Below are positions 19,714 through 28,537 of a DNA stretch of 64,000 nt, in pieces. Both the position numbers and the translations under genes were made by a program. The notes below the pieces were generated by a model, which ran no database searches, was not told the origin of the DNA, and saw only the letters and a program-made list of their open reading frames with translations. The stretch's first letter is position 1, and every line of letters starts with the position of its first letter. The DNA is taken from positions 62,001 through 126,000 of the forward strand of contig JARYLU010000005.1 in the NCBI GenBank assembly GCA_029907475.1, read 5' to 3'. This DNA comes from Bacillota bacterium (GTDB lineage Bacteria; Bacillota; DSM-12270; Thermacetogeniales; Thermacetogeniaceae).

Positions 19714-19990
19714 CCGGTGTCGGACAAACCGGTAGGCCGTATCTAACAGATCGCGGGATGCGTCCGGCACTCAAGAAACTTGAATGTTGGACCGCTTCAC
19801 GGTCAACGCAGGATGGAAACCCGGTGTGGTTTCCCCTTATGTCCGAGTCCTGCGCCCGTGAAGCACCGTTCTCCCGTCCGGGTGGGACTCCCGGGGCCGA
19901 GGTCTCCCTGTCGCTATGACCTGCTCCCAGGGGCGGGCAAATCCAATCCAGAAAGGGGCGAAAGCCTGGTCATGGGGAGGCCGGGTTCAC
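19714..19990 (+). ncRNA. Candidate TnpB guide RNA (omega/reRNA) scaffold
   Basis: The 270 bases after tnpB are GC-rich, non-coding and heavily self-complementary. GTGTCGGAC (19717-19725) pairs with GTCCGGCAC (19762-19770). A nested hairpin is built from GCTTCACGG (19794-19802) with CCGTGAAGC (19856-19864), CGCAGGA (19807-19813) with TCCTGCG (19848-19854), and GGAAACC (19815-19821) with GGTTTCC (19828-19834). A further ATGACC/GGTCAT pairing spans to about 19975. This is the expected position of the TnpB guide RNA, whose guide would come from sequence just past the element's right end. Confidence 0.6.
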
Positions 19991-20003
19991 AAAAACTAAC
20001 AGC

Positions 20004-20348
20004 TTGTTAGGTATTGTGAGCTTTTTTGAACCAGGAATTATAGGGATTATCCCGCGCAGTGAAGTCAACACGGAAACCGGGGAAGACGGGTTGCCCGGTC
20101 CGGCGGCCTGCGTTACACAGGTCAACAAGATGGTAGCCTTTAAGGTTAAAGAAATTAAAGAGACTGACGACGGGCAAACCATAGCCACTTTATCCCGCAA
20201 AGAAGCCCAGTTGGATGCAAAACAGTGGATGGCGGAAAATCTTGTCGAGGGTATGGTTATCAGAGGAATAGTACGAAACATGGAAAAATACGGCCTTTTC
20301 GTGGATATTGGGTGCGGTATCATCGGCCTGCTGCACACACATAACTAA
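20004..20348 (+). pseudogene. Truncated S1-domain RNA-binding protein
   Basis: The 114-residue frame shows ribosomal-protein-S1-like repeats: GIIGIIPRSEVN, a linker VAFKVKEIKETDDGQTIATL and a second S1 domain beginning VEGMVIRGIVRNMEKYGLFV. It stops abruptly at GIIGLLHTHN, where S1 domains normally continue with an HISD motif. The N-terminus runs into the right end of the IS607-type element, so it appears cut on both sides. The short TTG-initiated form could still be expressed, but I see no good ribosome site. Nothing supportable lies between it and 20500. Confidence 0.6.
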
Positions 20349-20500
20349 AATAAGCGTTGCCAGGATCAGGCACCCGAGGGAAAGGTTTAAAAAAATAAAA
20401 TTAACGATTATCGGATTGGGAGCTTAGTACTGAAACCTGAGAACATGTCAAAACCAAAGGTTCCGGCTGTCAGGACCCTGCCTGGCGGCCGGAACTCTAG

Positions 20501-23500
20501 TTACCTCCAGCGTTCACATGGTTTTATATCGCCTATACAAATGAATCCTGCCCATAACCAGGGATCTGGAAATTGCTCGTCCCGGCGCATTTCTTCAATC
20601 AGCTCGAGCTTGGCTTTGCGCAAGGCTTCAGCCTTATTTTCACCGGCCAGAAATCTTTTGTAAAAAGACTCCATCACCAATCTGGTTTCATAATCCGGAA
20701 TATTCCACAAACTGACTATCAGCGTCTTTGCGCCCGATAACAAAAAAGATTTTCTCAACCCCGCCACACCCTCTCCGTAACGGATGTCGCCCAAACCGGT
20801 TTGGCATGCCGAAAGTGTCACCAGTTCCGTCCCCACCAGGTTAATGTTTAATACATCCAGGGCTGATAAAATGCCGTCTTCAGCATCTTCGGGAGCCCTT
20901 GCGCCGTCCAGCACCGTGTTTGCCCCGGCCAGGGCAAGCCCCGAACGCAACAACGGGTTTTCGACAAGTCTTTCTTCAACTGACGGGATTAAATAATCAG
21001 GAATACATATTTCCGCCCCAAAATTAAGCTTGTGCAGCTGTGCCCTGACGGGTTTTCCCTTGTCAGGCAGGAAAAAGCCGTGCGTAGCGATATGCAGCAA
21101 CATGGGCGCCCTGACCTGCTTTATGTGCCGTTCCAAAGCGTCAGCCCCATAAAACTCTTTGAACTCGAAACCGTTACCGGCCAACAGGCCGCTCACCATT
21201 TTCCCTTCCGCCCTCGTTCCGGGTAATGGTTCGAAACGCTCTCGCCGGCTTCTTAATTGATTTATTATTAGACCGTCCTTATCCGGTGGAATCTTATCAC
21301 CTGTCACCTCTTCGCCTAAATTATAGTCGGGATCCGCAACTATCACGGCTCCACCGCCTGACGGCTGAAGTCCGCCGAAGCGGGTGACATCCCGCCCAAC
21401 GTTGAGATAACTCAAGCCAAATTCCTCAATAACAAACCTGCCCCCGGGCGAAAGTAACGCTTCAAAAGGTAATTGGCAAATCTCTCCGTCAGGAGCGATA
21501 ATAATTTGGTTAATAGCAAAATGCTTAATTTTATTTATAACAGGGGCAAAAATACAATCATACAGAATACGGCAGGTGTTTTCCAAATCACCGTCCCGCA
21601 CTTCCAATCCATTTATACCCCTGAAATCTTCTTCGCCACTTATTGATCTGCGGAAAGCCGCGACCAGGTTATCGATTGTCTGCGCATCTCCAAGATCAAA
21701 AAAATCTACCTGCTCCGGGTCCTGATCCGTCATGACAAAAGCGATATATCGAGCCGGTCTCCACCTCTCTTTCGAAGACGTTTCAAAGCAAAAAGGGTTG
21801 TACCTGAAAAATTCCACAAGGGTTGAACCTTGCGGAAGCGCTTTTGCGATAGCTTTCCGGTCAGCGTTTTGAACCCGTAACTGGAGGTTTATTTCAGGAA
21901 CCTGTTTGGCAATTTCACGCTCAAGCTGATCCTGTTCTTTTTCCAGTCTTTCCAGGGTACTCTCATACTGATCCATGGATTCGCCGGCTGCCGGACCGCT
22001 CAGGATCTTCCTGGACAAAACGGAGCGAACCTCTCTTAGTTTTCCAAATAAATCTTGAAGATGGGAGTATTGCGCAGCCAGTACGGTTTGATGCCTTGCT
22101 GCGGTTGCTTCGTAAACAATGGCCTTGCGCTTCAGTACCGTTTCAAAGGCAAAATTTACAGCCTCCCTGTCGAGGATTAGATAATCACTGACCAGGGTGA
22201 TTAACAGGGACGTTTCTCCCTCAATTTTACCGGTGAATGAAAGCAGTTGTTCCTCGGGTAAAAACGCGGCAATCCTGTAAAGCAACGAATTATTAATATT
22301 TATGCTTTCCCTGATGTGTCTTAAAGCCCTCTCATATTTTCCGGACTTTGCCAGCAATATGGCAATATTGTTGAGACAGGCGGCATACTCGGGGTGCCTC
22401 TTGCCGAGAGATCTTCTAAAAACCCTGCAGGCTTCAACGTATAGCGGGCCGGCTTCGTAATAACGCCCCATGGCTTCATACAGCATTGCCTGGTTGTTTA
22501 AAGCATAGGCGTAATTCGCATGCCCGGCCCCCAGTTTTTCGCGGTAAATCCCCAGGGCTTCCAGGTTTATAAGTTCGGCTTCATCATATCTTCCGGTATC
22601 CTGGTATAAGGCCGCCAGATTTAAAAGACTTGCGGCATAGTCCGGGTGCCTGCTGTCCAGCGCCTCACGCCTTATCTTCAGAGCCTCCAGGCATAAAGAC
22701 TCGGCCTTGTCGTAACGGCCCAGGGAGTGGTACATCAGCGCCATATTGCTCATGCCGGTCGCATAATCGGGACTCATTGCGCCCAAAGCTTCCCACTTAA
22801 TTTCCATCCCCTCGCGGTTCAACTTCTCCGCTTCATCATAACGGCCCGTGGCCCAATAGAGCAGCGCCAGGTTGTTCCGGCTCGAAGCATAATCCGAATG
22901 TCTTACGCCCAGGATCTCGCGTCTTATTTCCATTGCCCTGAGGTAAAGCGGCTCGGCCTCCTCGTACCGGCCCGTTAAATAATAAAGCAGCGCAAGGTTA
23001 TTTAAGCTGGTGGCGTATTCAATATGCTTTTCTCCCAGTACGATGCCCCTAATCTTTATTGCCTCCTGGTGCAATTCTTCGGCCTGTTTAAACAGCCCCA
23101 TGGAACAATACAGAACCGCAAGGTCATTGAGATTCATGGCGTAAACAGGATGAATTTTGCTGCCGAAGGCCTTAAGGTTTACGGCTGCCGCTTCCCGGTA
23201 TAAATCCCCGGCCTTTTGATAACGTCCCATGGCGTAATAAAGCTTGGCCAGACCGTTCAGGCTTAACGCGTAAGCGGAATGATGCTCGCCCAAAACTTCG
23301 CGCCTGATGTCCCTGGCTTCCAGGTAAAGCAATTCCGCTTCTTCATACCGCCCGGTAGTGCGGTACAAGTCCCCCAGGTTTTGTAAATATAAAGCATAAT
23401 TCGGATGACTTTTACCAAGTACTGAACTTGTGATGTCAAGAGCTTCCCGGTACAATGATTCCGCTTCGGTATACCTGCCGGTGACTTTATACACTAACGC

Positions 23501-24283
23501 CAGGTTGTTGAGGGTGGCGCCATGGTCCGGATGTTTTTTGTATTGTTCCCCGCAGGCGTTAATGGCTTTTAAGTACATTTGTTCCGCCTGTTGATAACGC
23601 CCCGTGGAAAAATACAATAACCCCAGGTTATTAATTCCTGAGATATAATCCGGGTGCCGTTCGCCCAGGCACTCACGCCTGATTTCAACCGATTTTTTGT
23701 AGAGCCGCTCCGCCTTTTTATAAAGGCCCATGGTCCGGTAAAGTTCTGCCAGGTCATTCAAACTGCCGGCATACTCAGGATGCTGTACACTCCGGATGTC
23801 ACGAGTTATTGCGAGCGATGCCAGGTACAGCTTTCTGGCTTCCGCAAACCTGCCCATGTAATGATATAAAGTAGCCAGGTTGTTAAGGCCGTTGGCGTAT
23901 TCGATATGCCTGCTGCCAAACTGGTCATATATTTCCTTCACGGCCTTCTTGAACAGCGGTTCGGCCTCCTTATACCGCCCCGTGGCGCGATATAACAGGG
24001 CCAGGTTGTTGAGGTTCGTGGCGTAATAACCCTTGAATAAAACGGAACAACTATCGCTCATCTCTTTGATGACCCGCTGGTAAAGCGGCTCCGCATCCTG
24101 CAACCTGCCCGTTTCATGGTAAAGCATAGCCAGATTGCTTAAAATGATGACATAATATGGATGCTGCTCGCCGAGGTTATGCTTTATCAACCTTTTCAGT
24201 TTTTCCGCAACCTTTATGGCCTCTTCAAAACGCCCTTGATTATATAAACCCCTTAAATATAAAAAGGATGCTTCAATTTCCAT
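20501..24283 (-). CDS. TPR-CHAT caspase-like protease
   Basis: A 1260-residue cytoplasmic protein. Residues 1 to about 700 are some 16 tetratricopeptide repeats of the 42-residue TPR_10/12 kinesin-light-chain type, recurring as LNNLALLYRATGRYKEAEPL. About 700-880 is a helical linker. About 900-1255 is a CHAT domain, a separase/caspase-clan Cys protease with catalytic His1068 in HIATHGFFL and Cys1160 in TLSACQTGLG. The start overlaps the end of the zinc-finger gene by 11 bases, so the two are coupled. TPR-CHAT proteins act as regulated proteases in bacterial conflict and stress circuits, including Csx29 of type III-E CRISPR. Here the neighbouring anti-sigma-like protein is an obvious candidate substrate; this is inference. 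Confidence 0.93.
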   Translation of the reverse strand: MEIEASFLYLRGLYNQGRFEEAIKVAEKLKRLIKHNLGEQHPYYVIILSNLAMLYHETGRLQDAEPLYQRVIKEMSDSCSVLFKGYYATNLNNLALLYRATGRYKEAEPLFKKAVKEIYDQFGSRHIEYANGLNNLATLYHYMGRFAEARKLYLASLAITRDIRSVQHPEYAGSLNDLAELYRTMGLYKKAERLYKKSVEIRRECLGERHPDYISGINNLGLLYFSTGRYQQAEQMYLKAINACGEQYKKHPDHGATLNNLALVYKVTGRYTEAESLYREALDITSSVLGKSHPNYALYLQNLGDLYRTTGRYEEAELLYLEARDIRREVLGEHHSAYALSLNGLAKLYYAMGRYQKAGDLYREAAAVNLKAFGSKIHPVYAMNLNDLAVLYCSMGLFKQAEELHQEAIKIRGIVLGEKHIEYATSLNNLALLYYLTGRYEEAEPLYLRAMEIRREILGVRHSDYASSRNNLALLYWATGRYDEAEKLNREGMEIKWEALGAMSPDYATGMSNMALMYHSLGRYDKAESLCLEALKIRREALDSRHPDYAASLLNLAALYQDTGRYDEAELINLEALGIYREKLGAGHANYAYALNNQAMLYEAMGRYYEAGPLYVEACRVFRRSLGKRHPEYAACLNNIAILLAKSGKYERALRHIRESININNSLLYRIAAFLPEEQLLSFTGKIEGETSLLITLVSDYLILDREAVNFAFETVLKRKAIVYEATAARHQTVLAAQYSHLQDLFGKLREVRSVLSRKILSGPAAGESMDQYESTLERLEKEQDQLEREIAKQVPEINLQLRVQNADRKAIAKALPQGSTLVEFFRYNPFCFETSSKERWRPARYIAFVMTDQDPEQVDFFDLGDAQTIDNLVAAFRRSISGEEDFRGINGLEVRDGDLENTCRILYDCIFAPVINKIKHFAINQIIIAPDGEICQLPFEALLSPGGRFVIEEFGLSYLNVGRDVTRFGGLQPSGGGAVIVADPDYNLGEEVTGDKIPPDKDGLIINQLRSRRERFEPLPGTRAEGKMVSGLLAGNGFEFKEFYGADALERHIKQVRAPMLLHIATHGFFLPDKGKPVRAQLHKLNFGAEICIPDYLIPSVEERLVENPLLRSGLALAGANTVLDGARAPEDAEDGILSALDVLNINLVGTELVTLSACQTGLGDIRYGEGVAGLRKSFLLSGAKTLIVSLWNIPDYETRLVMESFYKRFLAGENKAEALRKAKLELIEEMRRDEQFPDPWLWAGFICIGDIKPCERWR

Positions 24284-24989
24284 TCATGTCTCCCTCAGGC
24301 TCAAACACCAGATAGTAGTTTCCAGGCAAAACATCACTGAATTCACCAACCCAACAGCCTTCCCTCGACTCATCCCTTTTAAATTCCGACACTGTTGTTT
24401 GAACTCCGTCTGTTTCGGAAACAAGCAAAACTCTCATGGGAGCATCAATGCTTTTGAAACCTTCCAGCCTTACATTAACTTTGTTGCCCCGGGCGGAAAC
24501 AACAATGGTTTCGCCCGAATCCGCCACTGCTATTACCTTGTTTTCGCGCCTGGGTCTGGCGGGGCTTCCCTTTCCGCCGCGGGTTCCGGCATAAGCAAAC
24601 CTCCAGGGCAATTTCGTCCCGGCCGGCTGTTCCAATTTTTCCAAAATTATTCTGGAGGCCTCACCATGCATATCTATTAAAACCCGGACTGCTGCTCCAA
24701 TCCGCTTCTTTTGGTCTTTAAACCACTCCTGCAGGGACCCTGTTTTCAGAGAGCATGACATTAGTCGAGTATTCTGCATTTTCTTATAATAATCCCCGTG
24801 CCGCCCGGCTGTCCATTCCTCCCAGAAGCCTTTAAGTTTTCTCATCTCCATTGCCCGTTTGGCACAAGTCTCGCAATAACCCAGGTGGTTGTCAACGGCA
24901 TAAATCTCTTCTTCGGTCATTTCATCAGTTCTATTTACATATTTATCTAGATCCTCGAAAGATAAGCAGTTTCTGTGTTCTTCGACCAC
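24273..24989 (-). CDS. Zinc-finger anti-sigma-factor-like protein
   Basis: A 238-residue protein. Residues about 5-45 contain an HxxxCxxC zinc site (HLGYCETC) typical of the ZAS anti-sigma fold. A helical middle and a beta-rich C-terminal domain (about 145-235, ending SDVLPGNYYLVFEPEGDMNG) follow. No membrane segment is seen, so it would be a soluble anti-sigma factor. The start is GTG with AAAGGAGATGA about 9 bases upstream. It lies 117 bases after the sigma-like gene and overlaps the CHAT gene. The beta domain could be the sensor or the part cut by the protease. Confidence 0.7.
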   Translation of the reverse strand: MVEEHRNCLSFEDLDKYVNRTDEMTEEEIYAVDNHLGYCETCAKRAMEMRKLKGFWEEWTAGRHGDYYKKMQNTRLMSCSLKTGSLQEWFKDQKKRIGAAVRVLIDMHGEASRIILEKLEQPAGTKLPWRFAYAGTRGGKGSPARPRRENKVIAVADSGETIVVSARGNKVNVRLEGFKSIDAPMRVLLVSETDGVQTTVSEFKRDESREGCWVGEFSDVLPGNYYLVFEPEGDMNGN

Positions 24990-25106
24990 TCGTTCTCATC
25001 TCCTTTCTTCTTGATTTGCGGGTGGCACAAAAAGCTCATTAATAAATATAGGATTGAATTCCACGTTTATCGCGTGTTTAAAAAAATCAGGTTTTAATGC
25101 ACAAAA

Positions 25107-26105
25107 CTAAATCCTGCATACCTGTTTCTTAATAACTCGCTTCTTAACTCTTTGTTGAACTTTGTATGACCAATCGGAAACGGCGTCTTCCGGCTTGCGC
25201 CTCTTCTGATTAATCCCGCCCTCATCACCCCGGCTGCTATTATTGGTTTCATAATAATCGCGTAAAGAGGTCCTGCCCACTTTCTCACCCAGAAGGCCTT
25301 TGGCCCGCAGCAGGTTCCAAGTTGTTTTGTCTAATTTCTCATCGACTACCTCACTTAGCGTTTTGTCCATTTTTAGGTGTAATATTTCAAAAACCTGGCT
25401 GATTTCATCTTTGGAGATACCGGAATACTTGATGTATAGCTGTTCGAGTAAAATTGATAATTGCTCTAAAGGTTTATCGAACAACTCCCTGACGACCCTT
25501 TCGGGGCACCCGCTTTTACGGCCGGTAGTATTTTTGTCGGAACTCAAATCGCAAGGGAAAATTAACTTGCTGAAGGCAAAAGCAATAACCTGGTGAGGAT
25601 AGCCTCCTATGGAAAATACCGTTCTGAGCAGGGAGAGGTAAAAATCGTTGGCTTCTTCCGCCCGTTCCTTATTGATCAACTCTTCCTCAATGTTCTCTTC
25701 CCATTTCCATGTACCGGCCTGTTTGCGTCGCAAGCTTTCGACAATAATATCTTCCGCAGGCGCGTTCTCCGGGTCAACATCTGCCGGACCGGCCAAATCT
25801 GAAAAAAGATTCTCTTTCTCTCTTCTCTTTTTTAATCTTTTAAAGTAATTCCTGATCTCGTAACTTGCGATCATCCTGATAAAAGTGTAAAACCTGGCTA
25901 TTTCGGGTTTATAAAGATTAATGTTCAACCAAACAGAGGTCCACACGTTCTGGAGGATATCTTCAGCATCCCCCTTTTGCTCTATAATACTGTTTATATA
26001 ACCGGATACAGCGCGGTCAAAACTCTGTTTTAATTGTGTAAAAGCAGCTTCATCGTCCTTCCGGGCAAGTTCGACCAAAGCTAACTCTTGTTCCCGGCTT
26101 AGCAA
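25107..26105 (-). CDS. ECF-like sigma-70 family factor with extended C-terminus
   Basis: A 332-residue protein. Residues 1-100 match sigma region 2 (GDAEDILQNVWTSVWLNINL, then FIRMIASYEIRNYFKRLKKR). Instead of the usual short linker and region 4 there are about 230 further residues; a region-4-like helix pair is not obvious, although IAFAFSKLIF and the basic tail VQQRVKKRVIKKQ could contact DNA. The start is TTG, with GGGGGTGATA 7 bases upstream. It heads the sigma, anti-sigma, CHAT transcription unit and is divergent from the phosphosignalling arm. It probably directs RNA polymerase to island promoters, which is inferred. Confidence 0.8.
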   Translation of the reverse strand: MLSREQELALVELARKDDEAAFTQLKQSFDRAVSGYINSIIEQKGDAEDILQNVWTSVWLNINLYKPEIARFYTFIRMIASYEIRNYFKRLKKRREKENLFSDLAGPADVDPENAPAEDIIVESLRRKQAGTWKWEENIEEELINKERAEEANDFYLSLLRTVFSIGGYPHQVIAFAFSKLIFPCDLSSDKNTTGRKSGCPERVVRELFDKPLEQLSILLEQLYIKYSGISKDEISQVFEILHLKMDKTLSEVVDEKLDKTTWNLLRAKGLLGEKVGRTSLRDYYETNNSSRGDEGGINQKRRKPEDAVSDWSYKVQQRVKKRVIKKQVCRI

Positions 26106-26392
26106 TATTTATCACCCCCTTGACTTCTATTTTCTAGCCGCATTCCCATTTTCCTGTTTCATCCCGTAACCGGCTTTTTTTGTGACCTGCCGCAGTGCCT
26201 CGGGGAAGACGATGGCGTTATCACTGTTTCAATGCCCTGGAAAGTGGGCTTTTTTACGACAGTATGTTTTAAGCGGCTACCCGCGCCATTTTTTTCTTCC
26301 TGCAATAGGTTCATTATGCTACTCAGGACTACGATTAGAACAAAATGTTTAAGACAAAACGGCAGGAAAGTCGGATAAAGAAGGCGAATATA

Positions 26393-26499
26393 GTAAATTT
26401 GGTTATCCTGGTTGTATTAACCTCAGTAAAGGCGAATTGTAGCCAGCGAAATTTTACAGGAAATAAGGTAAATTTTAGTTATCCTGGTGCATTAACCCC
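26393..26499. repeat. Imperfect 32-bp direct repeat in the divergent intergenic region
   Basis: The segments 26393-26424 and 26468-26499 are about 85% identical (core TTATCCTGGT, then ATTAACC) and are spaced 75 bases apart. Each is preceded by related AGGCGAAT sequence. They lie in the 460-base spacer between the sigma-like gene and the right arm of the island, so they could be regulator sites. No CRISPR-like spacing or further copies are seen. The rest of 26106-26564 shows a weak GCCC/GGGC hairpin followed by Ts near 26230-26257. Confidence 0.6.
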
Positions 26500-26564
26500 C
26501 GCGGGAAATGTTTGGCTAACAACTATATTTGATTAAGGCATCAATGAAGGGGGAAACGCAATTT

Positions 26565-27140
26565 ATGAACCTTGTTTTAAAGCTTCTTAAACCAACGGAT
26601 ATTTATTCAATCTTATCTATCGTAATATTGTCTATTATATTTTACATTTGGAACATTAAGTCTTTGGACCTCATAAATGATATTTTTACAATTAAAGATA
26701 TCTTGACTCAACAACATCCGGAGATTTTAGGACAATTTTTATGGAGTTTAATTATTTTAGCGGTATTGGAAAATTTTTTAATAAGAGATAACTCTAAATT
26801 TCTTCCTAACCTGGCAGGAAAAACACTTTTGGGCGCCTTATCACCGCTTATTGCAAATTTTGTAATACTGGAATTGATGGAGTCTTTTCAGCTGGGCGGG
26901 ACTAAAGGACTGTTAACCATTTCTTTTTTAACGTTTGCAGGGATCATGATTTTAGCAATTACACCTGTTCCATTTTTATCAGATATCGCGATACGAGTTT
27001 TTAAATATATATTTTTGACTGCTGTTTTGTTGGCTTTCTTTTCCAGCCTGACCACGGGTGTAATGTTAGAAATTTTGTTGGGAATTGTTATTTCTATTAT
27101 TATAATAGTTGGAATTTACTTTTTATTAAGAAGTTTTTAG
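26565..27140 (+). CDS. Hypothetical multi-pass membrane protein
   Basis: A 191-residue, very hydrophobic protein with five or six predicted membrane segments (for example SILSIVILSIIFYIW and LGIVISIIIIVGIYFLL) and a short polar loop after the first. I recognise no family. The ATG at 26565 is preceded by AAGGGGGAA; an upstream in-frame TTG at 26529 is less likely. The gene is distinctly AT-rich relative to its neighbours, suggesting separate acquisition. It is the first gene of the right arm. Confidence 0.7.
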   Translation: MNLVLKLLKPTDIYSILSIVILSIIFYIWNIKSLDLINDIFTIKDILTQQHPEILGQFLWSLIILAVLENFLIRDNSKFLPNLAGKTLLGALSPLIANFVILELMESFQLGGTKGLLTISFLTFAGIMILAITPVPFLSDIAIRVFKYIFLTAVLLAFFSSLTTGVMLEILLGIVISIIIIVGIYFLLRSF

Positions 27141-27361
27141 TAGGATTAGTAAAGGAACAATGAAGTTTTCCGCGCTTAACGTGGAAGTAGATACAAGCCA
27201 CATATAACTTATGGAAAATATTGTATCAGGGCAAAAATTTTATCGTACCCACAGGCGGATAATGAAAATATTGTCAAATAGTGTTGCCGTGTTAGGGTGC
27301 GAGAAATTAAACTGATTGGACCTTATGTATTATAAAGAGTTGTTTAAGGGGTTGAGTCGGG

Positions 27362-28537
27362 TTGAGTGAATCGATTTACTCCGGTTACCGCATTTCTGAG
27401 AGAGAACGGCAGAGGCTGGAAGAAGAACGAAGGCGTAAGCTGGAAGAGGAACGCAAACGCCTGGAGGAAGAGAAACGAAAAAGGAAAATCGCAGAGGAAA
27501 AGGAACGGATTGAAATAATAAAACGCTTTCGTGAAGCGGCCTCAATCTTGCAGGCAACGAGCCGCGAATTAACTCAAAGAAATGAATCCCCGCCGCAAGC
27601 CGGCGCTGATGACAAGGGACAAAAAGATCTAAGCAGGTTCATGGAGGAAACAATTCAATCAATTAAGAAACAATTGGAGAGCGTCCCGCCGGAATGGTCA
27701 AAGATCTTTCATGTTGAGCTGGGCCAGATAAGTCAAGCTGTCGCCGATATTGAGCAACACAGTTGCGATCCGTATTTTTACCACCAGCTGAAGTGGGCGC
27801 AGCGAAACCTCGTGAGGCTTACTTCCGAAGCTCAGAAAAAAATCGAGGCGCTGGAACGCGCCCTAAGGGAAATCGACGAACTGACCATTCAAATGGAAAT
27901 AATGAAAAACAACGCTATCCTCGAGGAACACAAGCGCGCAGCCGGGTCGTTGATTAATGCCCTCAACGAACTCGCCCGGGTTGTTGACCCGGATTATGTT
28001 GCAGACCGTTTGCCGCTCTTGAAAAAAGAAGCCGGACAGCTGTACGAGGATTTTGAAGAAACGCAAACAAGGGATCAAACGAGGAGGTTTGTACTCAAGA
28101 ATATCCAGGAAGTATTGGTTGAAATGGGCTATGATGTCTTAAGCGCGCAGGTTCCCGGCGATAATGCCCAGCCGGCTTATTTGACGCTTAAAACACCTGA
28201 TAATGAAATCGCCAGGATCGGTTTCGGCCTGGATAATTCGGTCTTTGCCGAATTTGCACACCTGGCCCGCGATAACGGCAGCGGCGGCGCGGCTTTGCGT
28301 GAAGTCTTGATTTCCAAGTGCCGCCGTTGGTGTGAGGATTATGATCTGATGCAAAAAAATTTAGTTGCTAGAGACGTTATTTTAAGCGACAAATGGCGCA
28401 CGGCTCCGGAAGAAGGGCGTTATGAAGCGATATATGTTGAATCTCAAAATTACGGTTCCTGCGATGATGAATTGACGGAAGAAGATTACTTTTTACATAA
28501 TGCCGGCCAAGGAGAAATAGCGTATGGAAAGAAATGA
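27362..28537 (+). CDS. Coiled-coil protein of the phosphosignalling cluster
   Basis: A 391-residue protein. Residues 10-60 are an uninterrupted Arg/Glu/Lys helix (RLEEERRRKLEEERKRLEEE), a long charged coiled coil. A helical middle (100-240) and a compact C-terminal alpha/beta domain (about 240-390, with FVLKNIQEVLVEMGYDVLSA) follow. No known domain is recognised. The start is TTG. Its last 14 bases overlap the AAA+ ATPase gene, so the two are translated together and probably interact; the coiled coil might be an adaptor or substrate-delivery factor. The spacer 27141-27361 upstream holds no gene. Confidence 0.75.
   Translation: MSESIYSGYRISERERQRLEEERRRKLEEERKRLEEEKRKRKIAEEKERIEIIKRFREAASILQATSRELTQRNESPPQAGADDKGQKDLSRFMEETIQSIKKQLESVPPEWSKIFHVELGQISQAVADIEQHSCDPYFYHQLKWAQRNLVRLTSEAQKKIEALERALREIDELTIQMEIMKNNAILEEHKRAAGSLINALNELARVVDPDYVADRLPLLKKEAGQLYEDFEETQTRDQTRRFVLKNIQEVLVEMGYDVLSAQVPGDNAQPAYLTLKTPDNEIARIGFGLDNSVFAEFAHLARDNGSGGAALREVLISKCRRWCEDYDLMQKNLVARDVILSDKWRTAPEEGRYEAIYVESQNYGSCDDELTEEDYFLHNAGQGEIAYGKK

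Larger units (their letters stand above)
17113..19990 (+). mobile_element. IS607-family insertion sequence
   Basis: The element comprises a serine-recombinase TnpA with a MerR-like DNA-binding domain, an overlapping tnpB and a GC-rich structured tail. No terminal inverted repeats are expected in this family, so the ends given are approximate. The left limit is somewhere between the small terminator at 17112 and the tnpA promoter. The right limit is placed near the end of the structured region. The left flank (17113-17351) contains no supportable gene; a possible tnpA promoter is TTGACA at 17317-17322 with TACCAT at 17340-17345. Gene remnants flank both sides. Confidence 0.8.
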
